Below are positions 1-7,813 of a DNA stretch of 64,000 bases, in pieces. The notes beneath the pieces were generated by a model, which had not been told where the DNA came from, did no database searches, and saw nothing but the letters and a program-made list of their open reading frames with translations. How positions within the stretch are numbered: the stretch's first letter is position 1; each line of letters starts with the position of its first letter. The DNA comes from a virus. The position numbers and the translations under genes were made by a program. Where the stretch lies: positions 212,033 to 276,032 of the IMG/VR virus record IMGVR_UViG_3300005289_000016; one strand, given 5' to 3'.

Positions 1-222
1 GAAGTCACCCTGGCTCGTGCCTCTACCTCCAACTTCGTGACTGAAGACCAGCACACCCAGTTGCTGGCAGCTCGTGAGTCGGCTAAGACCAACAACGAGA
101 CCCAGTCGGCTACCATCATTCGCTTGAGTGATGAACTGGCTCAGAAGAACGCACTGATTGCAGAGCAGGAACTGTTGATCCAGTCCTTGGCTGCACAGAT
201 CCCTTCTACCCCAGCACCATGA
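1..222 (+). CDS. C-terminal part of an unknown coiled-coil protein (partial)
   Basis: The frame is open from the first base, so the gene begins upstream of the window and only its last 73 codons are seen. A GTG at 37 lies inside this open frame and has no convincing ribosome binding site, so it is probably not the start. The visible part is rich in Glu, Gln, Leu and Ala with heptad-like spacing (SDELAQKNALIAEQELL), which suggests a coiled coil, and it ends in a Pro/Thr-rich tail. No function can be assigned. It converges on the helicase gene, with a perfect hairpin between them. Confidence 0.6.
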   Translation, partial: EVTLARASTSNFVTEDQHTQLLAARESAKTNNETQSATIIRLSDELAQKNALIAEQELLIQSLAAQIPSTPAP

Positions 223-230
223 CACACGGC

Positions 231-262
231 ATACAGGGCAGGCCACTTGGCCTGCCCTGTAT
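231..262. terminator. Bidirectional hairpin terminator between convergent genes
   Basis: A perfect 12-bp stem (ATACAGGGCAGG with its complement) closes an 8-base loop between two convergent stop codons. The outer arms extend to CATA and TATG, as in several other terminators of this window. Confidence 0.8.
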
Positions 263-266
263 GCTG

Positions 267-1838
267 CTATGCCGCCATTGCTTCGTTCATCTCTTCGATG
301 TCGTTCCAAGCCATCCCACCACCTTGGGAGTTTGGTCTGCCACCGATGATCTTGTAGCTCAGGTCCTCCTCCAGATGGTAGTCGTACATCACACCGTACA
401 TTGGGTTCGGGTTGAACTTGAGTACGAAGTACTTGTGCGCTTCTGGCGTAGGCTCCACCACACCCCGGTGTTTGCCCCACAGGTACTCGATGTACGCGCC
501 ATCGTTAACCACTTGCTTGTTGACGTAGAACTCCCAATCCACCTCGGTGTCCAGCTTCTTACACCCTTGGTAGTAACCACCGCCCGGCATGTCCCGAATG
601 AACTTGGTGGGGTTCATCCGCTTCTCTTCCTTGGCTTGGGTCGAGAGTTGGTGTGCCGTGACTTGCAAGATCTTCTCGGCAGACGTGTATTCACGTGTCC
701 GTTTGTACAGGTCTTGCAGGTCGTCGCCGGTAGCCCCTTGTACGCAACCGTCCTTGCTGAACATAGCGAGGTAGTCGACGTACGATGCGCAGACTTCAAA
801 GCCTTTGGCCTTGTACTGCTCCAGGTGCTTGATGTACTTGGCGTAGGTAAACGAGGAACCCTTGATCCGGTGGATCTCAACGAACCAACCACGAGCCTGT
901 AGCTTCTCGATGACGTAGGCGGTAGCTTCTGCTGGGTCGAGACCCTTGACAGAGACAGCCATGCCCAGTTCGAGTTGCTTGAGGATGACGTAGATCTTCT
1001 GAATGATGATCGGTACGTCGTCTTCTGTCGAGTAAAGAAGGCACAGAGGTTTCTTCTCAGGGTCGAACAGGAACGGATCGTTGAACAGACAGGTGCCAAG
1101 GAACAGGTCGAGCAAGGTGCCTGACTTGTTGTTGTGAGGCAAGGCGTTGACCAAACCAAACTCACCCCGGCGTCCACCACCTTGTACACCCATCATGCGG
1201 TTCAGCGCTTTGAAGGGGAACTTGATGATGCCGTCGATGCTAAGGGATTTGTTCATGTCCTCGAACGCGGCAGTTACCGACGTTGGGTCATTGAAGTTGA
1301 CGCTGGTAATGAATGCGGGGTCAATCCGCTCTTCTGTCTCCATGTCGACCGACAAGAGGTCTTGCGCAGTCTGTAGTACGAAGGTGTCCCAGTCTTCAAC
1401 CTCGGCTTCGTTGAACGACAGGGTGTAGGATGCTTTCTTGACAATCTCGTGCAGCTTCTCCCGGTTCTTATAGCGACGCATCTCCCGAGAAATATCGTTG
1501 ATGTGCTTACGTACAACCGACTCATCCGGGTACTTGCGGATGACTTTATCGAGTGCTTTATAAGTCACGTCATCGGACTGGAGATTCATCCGAATACGCT
1601 GCATCAGCATATCCGGCTCATATCTCTGTGAACCACCGCTGTTCAACATCTCCAGAACAGTGGAGCGCAAATTCGACAGGATGTTCCTCCCGTCGCCGAT
1701 GTCGCCGATGTTTTCGGGTAGCTTGATCTCGCTCAACATTGAACGGATCATTGATGCGTTACTCGAACTGTACCCCTCGATTTGACTCTCGAGGTACAAC
1801 AGGGTAACAGACTTGACTAGGAATAACTTGATGTCCAT
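267..1838 (-). CDS. DnaB/gp41-like replicative DNA helicase
   Basis: Likely replicative helicase that unwinds DNA at the phage fork. The C-terminal half looks like a RecA-fold SF4 helicase: a P-loop-like segment ALPHNNKSG (about residues 232-240), a Walker B region YVDYLAMF (about 353-360) matching the DnaB DYLQL motif, and TAHQLS (about 394-399) matching the DnaB SQL sensor. The N-terminal 200 residues are all-helical and unrecognised. The Walker A is odd: Asn replaces the usual Gly before the Lys-Ser. I prefer the ATG at 1838 (MDIKLFLVKS) over the upstream in-frame TTG at 1850. The gene is divergent from the next one with under 30 bp between starts. A general RecA-fold ATPase is the alternative. 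Confidence 0.7.
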   Translation of the reverse strand: MDIKLFLVKSVTLLYLESQIEGYSSSNASMIRSMLSEIKLPENIGDIGDGRNILSNLRSTVLEMLNSGGSQRYEPDMLMQRIRMNLQSDDVTYKALDKVIRKYPDESVVRKHINDISREMRRYKNREKLHEIVKKASYTLSFNEAEVEDWDTFVLQTAQDLLSVDMETEERIDPAFITSVNFNDPTSVTAAFEDMNKSLSIDGIIKFPFKALNRMMGVQGGGRRGEFGLVNALPHNNKSGTLLDLFLGTCLFNDPFLFDPEKKPLCLLYSTEDDVPIIIQKIYVILKQLELGMAVSVKGLDPAEATAYVIEKLQARGWFVEIHRIKGSSFTYAKYIKHLEQYKAKGFEVCASYVDYLAMFSKDGCVQGATGDDLQDLYKRTREYTSAEKILQVTAHQLSTQAKEEKRMNPTKFIRDMPGGGYYQGCKKLDTEVDWEFYVNKQVVNDGAYIEYLWGKHRGVVEPTPEAHKYFVLKFNPNPMYGVMYDYHLEEDLSYKIIGGRPNSQGGGMAWNDIEEMNEAMAA

Positions 1839-1864
1839 TCTTTGTCCCAAGAGGGTGAATACTG

Positions 1865-2410
1865 ATGTACAACATCAAACTGGTCATTGTGCCCGCATGG
1901 CTCGACCTCATTATGAAGGAGCTGGGCATCACGAACGATGATCTTGCAGACTGGGAGAAACTTTCAGGCATACTATCGCCGAGAGATCTTTTGATTTACA
2001 AGATGGTCAATTGGAACGCTGGTGAAGTGCTGGCGAAGCTGCCAGGCAGCAACCAGGAAGTGGCTAGCAGGCTCGTTGATGTGCTTGCCGTGGCCACTCC
2101 AGTGCCGACTCTGGAAGAACGTGCCTTCACTGCGAACCAGGAAATTGACACCTGGATCTACGGCGCTACCTGCACTCGTGACAAGGAGCAACAGCTCTAC
2201 GCTGAAGCTTACATGTCGGACAGTGAGGTATTGTGTGTAAGGCTGATTCCGTTCAGCCGTGCTTCTGACACTTTGAAGAATGAAGGCAAGACTCTCTCTG
2301 AGAAGATCGCCCACATTCTTTACAGCCGAGTTGGTTTGCAAGCGGCCGCACAGACCGGTGCTTTCAAACAGTATGTAAAGGAAATTCCTTTTAACTCGGT
2401 ATTGTATTGA
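1865..2410 (+). CDS. Unknown 181-residue protein
   Basis: Not recognised. ATG at 1865 follows an AGAGGGTG ribosome binding site. The protein is mostly helical by composition, with a hydrophobic N-terminus (MYNIKLVIVPAWLDLIM) too polar overall to be a clear membrane anchor. It lies between the divergent helicase gene and the capsid gene and is read in the capsid direction. No catalytic motif is visible. Confidence 0.6.
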   Translation: MYNIKLVIVPAWLDLIMKELGITNDDLADWEKLSGILSPRDLLIYKMVNWNAGEVLAKLPGSNQEVASRLVDVLAVATPVPTLEERAFTANQEIDTWIYGATCTRDKEQQLYAEAYMSDSEVLCVRLIPFSRASDTLKNEGKTLSEKIAHILYSRVGLQAAAQTGAFKQYVKEIPFNSVLY

Positions 2411-2416
2411 GACCCG

Positions 2417-2515
2417 TGCAGTAAAAAACTGCAATGGTATGCAAAACTTGCGAATGCGCTGAGCGATGATAAAGAGACCTCAGTATGCCTCGCAGTAAAT
2501 CGCAGCGCGCGCTGC
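2417..2515 (+). promoter_or_regulatory. Structured leader upstream of the capsid gene
   Basis: The 125-base leader between 2411 and 2535 holds a 6-bp hairpin with an A5 loop (2417-2433) and the self-complementary GCAGCGCGCGCTGC (2502-2515). A TATG lies at 2439-2442, between the two structures; TATG is the core reported for phiKZ late promoters. The strong codon bias of the downstream gene implies high expression, so a promoter or mRNA-stabilising structure here is plausible. This is inference from sequence only. Confidence 0.35.
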
Positions 2516-2535
2516 ATATTCCGCGGAGAAACACA

Positions 2536-4794
2536 ATGAGCGTAGTAGGTAAATCGGCTCGCACCAGTCAGCAAACGCTGAATGCGCAGGCCACAGCCAT
2601 TCAAGAGAAATTCAAGCAGGGCGGCATCGTTGGTAACAGCGCGATTGCCTCCATGGAATCCTTGACCACCCTGGACCACGAAAACCTGTTCGCCTCCATG
2701 GAATCGGCCGTGCTGTCCATCGGCGAAACCGTTTCGATGGAAGCGCTGGGCGACTTCGGCCTGAACGCCGCTGACCTGACCCGTGCTCAGAAAGACGCCA
2801 TGGGCGTGATCGCAATGGCCGCTCTCGAGCCAGGTGACTACGCTCGTCGCGCTCTGGGTGCCAGCGACATGTCGGCTCCGAAGACCGGTACCGTGGTTTC
2901 GGTTGAATCCATGGGCGACTTCGACTTCCAGGAGAAGGCCAACCCTTCGATGGAAGCGTTCGACAACTCGAACCTGACCGACTTCATCGGTCTGTCGATG
3001 GTTTACAACCAGAAAGCGGCCAAGCAGGGCGAGTTCGCTGAAGCGTTCTACCGCACTGTGATCCTGACTCCGGAACAAGGCGGCGCTGACGTCACCATCC
3101 GTAGCCACCTGGTTCTGAACCACTTCCTGCACAACACCCGCGGCGACCACGCCGATTTCAAACAGCGCCGTCTGCTCGAAGCTGCGATCAACTACAAGAT
3201 CCTGGCTGACCAGTCGACTACTCTGGTTCCTGAAATCCACGACGGCAACAAAGACCTCTTCGTCGCTGAAAGCGTCGTTGAGCCACGTTCCGTTGAACTG
3301 GGCAACCGTACCGTCACCACTTCCGCCCTGCTGATCGGCAAGCGCGTGAACCTGGTGGGCCTGGCTCAGAACAGCCTGGTGAAGATCGCTGGTCAAGCGA
3401 ACCAAACCGATGCTCTGGACCGCGCCGTTGGTCTGAAGACCCTGTACGTCCGTAAGGGCGATGCTGACGTTCTGGCATTCGACGTCGAAACCCTGCCTCG
3501 CGCTGCCTTCATCAAAGGCAACCAAGGCCTGGCTCGCGAACTCGAGCTGAACTTCCGTACCAGCTCCTTGCAGCTGAACGCGAACAGCGTCAACTACAAG
3601 GGCGAAGTGCTGACCAACCCGATCCTGAAGCAGATCGTCGACGGTGACTACCGTGTGACTCTGGCTGTTACCGTAACTGGTAACGTGGACACCGAGAAGG
3701 CCAACGCCACCGTCAACGCCGCACCGATCGTTGTCGACAAAATCGTCAACGCTGCTGGTGAAGTGCTGGCTCTGGACAAAGCGGGTCCTGGTAAGGACAT
3801 CGCCGACGCCCTGGCTGACCTGGTCATCATCGGTTGGGAACCGAACGCTCGCCTGTCCAACGCCAACCGTCGTCTGCGCGGTCTGCAACTGAACAGCTCC
3901 GAGTACACCGAGCGTTACCCAGTAATGCTGGGCAGCCCGTTCTCGATCCCGAGCCCGCTGCAAGAAGCTCGTGGCATGGCCGACATCGACCTGCTGGTTA
4001 CCGCTGCGCGTCTGCGTAACGACAACATGGCGATCACCACCCTGCTGCGCTTCACCGACGGCCTGAGCCGCTGGAAGTTCCTGACCGACGCCATCAACTC
4101 TGACGACCTGCTCCCAGAAGTTGAAGGTATCGCTCGCTTCCTGGTCAAGCCATGGTACCGTGAGCGCGACCTCGACCTGCGCAAGCTGGTTGTGTCCCTG
4201 CGTTCGTACGACCGCGTTCAAGACGTTCAGGCTGCTCTGGCCAACGTTCTGCGTAGCGACATCCAGGACTGCATCCTGGAATCCAACTACAAGACCGCGC
4301 TCGATGCGTACACCGGCTACACCGGTGAGAAGGTCCACGTTCTGATCGGTTCCGATCCGAAGACTGCCTCGTACATCATCACCACCGGCGACAGCCGTAC
4401 TCTGGGTGACGACATCACCTTCGAGAAGGTGTCGGCAGTTGACCAGCGTATCCGCAAGCAGATCTTCTGGACCTTCAAGCGTCAAACCGAAGGCCTGGAC
4501 CCTCTGAACTGCGGTACTCACTTCTGGATTCCAGAGCTGATCTCCCACGTGAACGTATCGCGTGACGAGACCCAGATCCGCGAAGCCATGGTTCAGCCGC
4601 GTAACCGTCACGTTAACCACCTGCCGATCTTCGGCAAGATCAACGTGATCGGCCTGGACGAAGTACTGTCGGAGGGCTGGCACATCCCAGTTGCCACATT
4701 TCCAGTTACCGGTGACGACACCACCGGTGGAGAAGGTGGCACTGACCAGCCTGTTGCCCCAGGTGATACCGGCAATGGCACCACCCAGCCTTAA
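2536..4794 (+). CDS. Major capsid protein
   Basis: Probable major head protein, 752 residues, close to the length of the phiKZ major capsid protein. The codon choice is the most uniform in the window (CTG, ACC, GCC, GGC, CGT), a sign of very high expression. I chose ATG 2536 because GGAGA lies 7 bases before it; an upstream in-frame ATG at 2485 has a weaker site. The N-terminus carries five S-x-E sites, ending at about residues 41, 56, 69, 124 and 140 (four S-M-E and one S-V-E). That matches the S/A/G-x-E cleavage rule known for the phiKZ head protease, so the first 140 residues are probably a propeptide. The C-terminus ends in a flexible Gly/Thr/Pro-rich tail. The capsid call rests on bias, size, cleavage sites and context, not on a searched alignment. 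Confidence 0.75.
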   Translation: MSVVGKSARTSQQTLNAQATAIQEKFKQGGIVGNSAIASMESLTTLDHENLFASMESAVLSIGETVSMEALGDFGLNAADLTRAQKDAMGVIAMAALEPGDYARRALGASDMSAPKTGTVVSVESMGDFDFQEKANPSMEAFDNSNLTDFIGLSMVYNQKAAKQGEFAEAFYRTVILTPEQGGADVTIRSHLVLNHFLHNTRGDHADFKQRRLLEAAINYKILADQSTTLVPEIHDGNKDLFVAESVVEPRSVELGNRTVTTSALLIGKRVNLVGLAQNSLVKIAGQANQTDALDRAVGLKTLYVRKGDADVLAFDVETLPRAAFIKGNQGLARELELNFRTSSLQLNANSVNYKGEVLTNPILKQIVDGDYRVTLAVTVTGNVDTEKANATVNAAPIVVDKIVNAAGEVLALDKAGPGKDIADALADLVIIGWEPNARLSNANRRLRGLQLNSSEYTERYPVMLGSPFSIPSPLQEARGMADIDLLVTAARLRNDNMAITTLLRFTDGLSRWKFLTDAINSDDLLPEVEGIARFLVKPWYRERDLDLRKLVVSLRSYDRVQDVQAALANVLRSDIQDCILESNYKTALDAYTGYTGEKVHVLIGSDPKTASYIITTGDSRTLGDDITFEKVSAVDQRIRKQIFWTFKRQTEGLDPLNCGTHFWIPELISHVNVSRDETQIREAMVQPRNRHVNHLPIFGKINVIGLDEVLSEGWHIPVATFPVTGDDTTGGEGGTDQPVAPGDTGNGTTQP

Positions 4795-4846
4795 CCCGTA
4801 AGGGCCAAAGGTAAAGTGGCGTCAGCGCTAGTCGCTGAGCGTTAAA

Positions 4847-4878
4847 CATAAAGGCGGGGCTTCGGCTCCGCCTTTATG
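4847..4878 (+). terminator. Rho-independent terminator after the capsid gene
   Basis: A 14-bp stem (CATAAAGGCGGGGC) with one G-T pair is closed by a TTCG tetraloop. The outer arms are CATA and TATG. There is no long T-run, but the stem itself ends in TTTATG. Confidence 0.8.
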
Positions 4879-4922
4879 CTGTATGTCTGGATGCTGGCTC
4901 GGTGCTATCACGTTGAAGCTGT

Positions 4923-4951
4923 TTTCAGCAATACATTATTTACGTGAGCAA
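4923..4951 (+). promoter_or_regulatory. Candidate phage promoter motif, copy 1
   Basis: TTTCAGCAATACATTAT followed by TTACGTGAGCAA lies about 50 bases before the next start codon, just after the capsid terminator. The same motif recurs at 24380 and 58325, each time ahead of a plus-strand gene after a transcriptional break. It probably marks a phage promoter class. Confidence 0.55.
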
Positions 4952-5001
4952 ACACGGGTAATAAAATACACGTGTAAATTTTTAATAAAGAGCCAACCTA
5001 T

Positions 5002-6132
5002 ATGGACGAGTTCTCACGTATCGACAGTGCGTATCAGCCGAAGCGTATAGACACCCAGAGACATCACCTAGCTAAGACGGCGCTGCCGTTTCAACATAAG
5101 GCAGCCAGTCGCATTCGGTTGGCAAGTCGTCAGCATGAGAACGGTATCAAAGGTTCACCGATGGTTACGGTGTCGTACTTCAATTACATGGAGCGCGACA
5201 TTATAGTGACCAGTCGGGATGGCTCCAGTGTTGTGGTGCCTCCTGTCGGGAACTTCTCGGCCGATGAGTTCATTGTCTGCGTGACTCACACCATGCCCAA
5301 GGAGTCGATGGAACGGGCACTGGACATTTTAAAGAATCGTGCCAATCCTGATGAGCGAGAATGTCAGTATTGGATTCGTGCCTACGAGGCAGCGCTGTAC
5401 AACAACAAGTCTCATCATGTTGTTGCTGCAAGCGTGGAATACATCATTTACTTCCGGGATATTCAGGACGCCGGTGGGCGTTGCTATATGCCGGATGTCG
5501 ATCTTCTGGTGGAGTGGTTGGCAGAGCACGGGGCTGTGCATCCGTTTGACAAGATCAAGCGCGATGAGGCCACGCTGCAATCCATTGCACCGGGTGTCGG
5601 TGAGGCAACCTTCGTCTTCATGATCAAGGCTGTCGACAACGCACAAAGCGTTCAGCGGGCTACCCGTTACATTAACCTAGGTGGCGATGTCTTTATGATC
5701 CCGATCGAACGGGACCTGAAGTATCAGACTGGCATTCACATCGTCAGTCGGTCACCGATCAAGAATGGTGAAGCGGTGTCCGATGTTGTTCATCGGTCAT
5801 TCACTTTCGAGGAGGCGGACGAGAAACTGAGTCTTCACCGGACCATTGAGGATGCCCACACGGGCGGTCCACTCAATGACATGGCCAAGACAATCATTGA
5901 AAGAGAAACGACCGTTAAGAAAGTCGAAGAAGTAAAGTTACGCAGTGAGCAGCTCGGGGCTGATGCCGAACTCCAGCGCCTGCGTAATGAGGGGGCACTG
6001 ACGAAGGCTCAGCAAGATAAAGATGCCGCAATGCGGCGCAACTATGTCGAGTGGGCCAAGACAACAGTCGCTCTCCTAGGGGCGGCAATAACCATTTATG
6101 GGATATTGTCTAAGCTTAAATCCGATAAGTGA
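5002..6132 (+). CDS. Unknown protein with C-terminal coil and membrane segment
   Basis: A 376-residue protein of unknown function, second gene after the capsid gene. The middle part is mixed alpha/beta. Residues about 290-345 are charged and helical (ERETTVKKVEEVKLRSEQ, then KAQQDKDAAMRRN), like a coiled coil. They lead into one hydrophobic stretch (TTVALLGAAITIYGIL) before a basic tail, so it may be anchored in a membrane at its C-terminus. The ATG follows TAAAGAG. The conserved promoter-like motif lies about 50 bases upstream and the next gene begins 10 bases downstream. Confidence 0.6.
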   Translation: MDEFSRIDSAYQPKRIDTQRHHLAKTALPFQHKAASRIRLASRQHENGIKGSPMVTVSYFNYMERDIIVTSRDGSSVVVPPVGNFSADEFIVCVTHTMPKESMERALDILKNRANPDERECQYWIRAYEAALYNNKSHHVVAASVEYIIYFRDIQDAGGRCYMPDVDLLVEWLAEHGAVHPFDKIKRDEATLQSIAPGVGEATFVFMIKAVDNAQSVQRATRYINLGGDVFMIPIERDLKYQTGIHIVSRSPIKNGEAVSDVVHRSFTFEEADEKLSLHRTIEDAHTGGPLNDMAKTIIERETTVKKVEEVKLRSEQLGADAELQRLRNEGALTKAQQDKDAAMRRNYVEWAKTTVALLGAAITIYGILSKLKSDK

Positions 6133-6142
6133 AGGCGTTCCA

Positions 6143-7795
6143 ATGGACGACAGACTATTCGAATTCTCACACCGCAAGCGTGCACCTGAATTCAATCAGG
6201 ACGTGGTGAAAGGGATTGCCTGCAAGGATGTGCCCGGTGCTCAGCGGTACGTCGATAGCATCATCCGGTGCGGGGAGAAGCAGTATCCCGAGGGGTTCGT
6301 ATATGAGGGCAGTGAGCGCTGTAATCCACTGGAGGAGTACAACGTAATTACCCGCGCACGAGCTGGTAACAACCGGATCTACGATATTGCTCGCAGTTCA
6401 GTGTTTCTGGTGAAGTACAAGTTTTCGTTGCACGGGAAAGACTTGCACCCAATGTACATGTACCTGCCTTTCGTGCATCAGGCAGGCATGCTCTACATCT
6501 CCGGTAAGCAGTTTGCAATTGCTCCGGTGATGGGGGATAGAGCATTTGAGATCGACGAGAACAGTGTGTTCATCCGGATTCCTCGGGCGCCGATCAGCTT
6601 TAACCGTGAAAGCCACACGATCATGATTGATGGTGTTCGTGAAAAGGCTGACGTGGTCTACTCGCAACTGCACAACAAGGGTGGCAAGAAGTCGCGGAAC
6701 CGCAGTGACCTGATTCGTTTGGGCCATGTGCAAAGTTCGCTGCCTCACTACCTGTTCTGCAAGTACGGGATGTACGGGGCGTTCGAGAAGTACACGGGCA
6801 CCCGTCCAATCATCATGAAGAAGGAAGACTACGACGCCGAGAAGTTCCCTTCGGAGCACTGGGTCGTTGTGTCCTCTCACGGCGCGCCACCCGATGGGAT
6901 CAACCCTCGGCGTAAAGGCAGCTACGCCCTCCATGCTACCCAGCTCATCATGCTGGTAGACCGTGGGGCGTGGACCGACATGACCAAGTCGTTCGCTGCG
7001 GGCTTCTTCTATGTAATCGATCACTTCCCTGAGTTCGTAACTGAACCTGCCGAGCTCGATGAGACTTGGTGGTGGTGCGTCTTCATGGCGTTCATCCAGT
7101 GGGGTGAAGGTAACAACTACGGTCGTCTGGTAGAGGATGTCGAAACTCACCTCAAGTCTCTCGACAGCTATGTCGACCAAGAGACGGTCAAGACCTTGCA
7201 AGAGGTCCAGGTGAACTGTAAGGATCTGTACGATCTGATGGCGTACATCATGCGCGAGATGCGCTCGATGCTGGAGAACAACCGGGGCAAAGAAGCCAGC
7301 TTGTACAACAAGCGTCTGGAAGTTCTGCGTTATCTGCTTCGTAACATCAATAACAGCATGTTCGAGTTCTTGTTCAAGATCACCGGCAACAGCAAGAAGG
7401 TCCTTCAGCCGAAAGAGTACGAGGACATTCTGCGGAAGTATTTCAACCCTTGGCTGATTCATGGCATCAGCTCAGCAGCTGAGCATCCAGAAGTCAGTTC
7501 GGTATCCAATCCGAGCGACAATATGTTCTTCAAGGTCACCTCGGTGATCGTCCAGCAGACCGATACACACGGTCGTGGGAAGTCCCAGGATGCCAAGCCG
7601 ATTGGCCCCACCATGTACTTGGACTCTTCCTTTGCCGAAGTAACTGGCTTTGGTGTGTTGCCCAAGTCGACACCGATTGGCAACAACCGGTTCAACCCAT
7701 GTGTGAAGCTTGACCCGGAGACACGCACCACCGTGCCAAGTCCCGAGCACCAACCAGTCCTAGACGGTGTACAACGTCTTATTCAACGCGTTTAA
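6143..7795 (+). CDS. Possible RNA polymerase beta subunit, N-terminal piece
   Basis: A 550-residue protein. Two regions recall the N-terminal half of a multisubunit RNA polymerase beta subunit. One is YISGKQFAIAPV followed by IRIPRAPISFN, similar in layout to the beta INGxERV segment. The other, near the end at about 493-515, is LDSSFAEVTGFGVLPKSTP then GNNRFNP, comparable to HPSxxGRxxPxxTPxGxN. phiKZ carries such a beta fragment (gp123) three genes after its capsid gene, which is the same neighbourhood. ATG 6143 is chosen over 6098 because 6098 would overlap the previous gene and GAAGGCG precedes 6143. Similarity is by eye and weak, so another virion protein cannot be excluded. Confidence 0.45.
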   Translation: MDDRLFEFSHRKRAPEFNQDVVKGIACKDVPGAQRYVDSIIRCGEKQYPEGFVYEGSERCNPLEEYNVITRARAGNNRIYDIARSSVFLVKYKFSLHGKDLHPMYMYLPFVHQAGMLYISGKQFAIAPVMGDRAFEIDENSVFIRIPRAPISFNRESHTIMIDGVREKADVVYSQLHNKGGKKSRNRSDLIRLGHVQSSLPHYLFCKYGMYGAFEKYTGTRPIIMKKEDYDAEKFPSEHWVVVSSHGAPPDGINPRRKGSYALHATQLIMLVDRGAWTDMTKSFAAGFFYVIDHFPEFVTEPAELDETWWWCVFMAFIQWGEGNNYGRLVEDVETHLKSLDSYVDQETVKTLQEVQVNCKDLYDLMAYIMREMRSMLENNRGKEASLYNKRLEVLRYLLRNINNSMFEFLFKITGNSKKVLQPKEYEDILRKYFNPWLIHGISSAAEHPEVSSVSNPSDNMFFKVTSVIVQQTDTHGRGKSQDAKPIGPTMYLDSSFAEVTGFGVLPKSTPIGNNRFNPCVKLDPETRTTVPSPEHQPVLDGVQRLIQRV

Positions 7796-7813
7796 TATCC
7801 AGCTGGAGTCATC

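Noticed and set aside
219-902. Long plus-strand frame of 227 codons
   Set aside because: It lies wholly over the helicase gene and has no ribosome binding site or family pattern; shadow frame.
2320-4683. Minus-strand frame of 787 codons opposite the capsid gene
   Set aside because: It results from the strong codon bias of the capsid gene; its Val/Gln/His-rich translation is typical of an antisense shadow.
5281-5320. S-M-E at PKESMERALD as a head-protease site in the 5002-6132 product
   Set aside because: It is isolated and inside a predicted helix, unlike the clustered N-terminal sites of the capsid protein.
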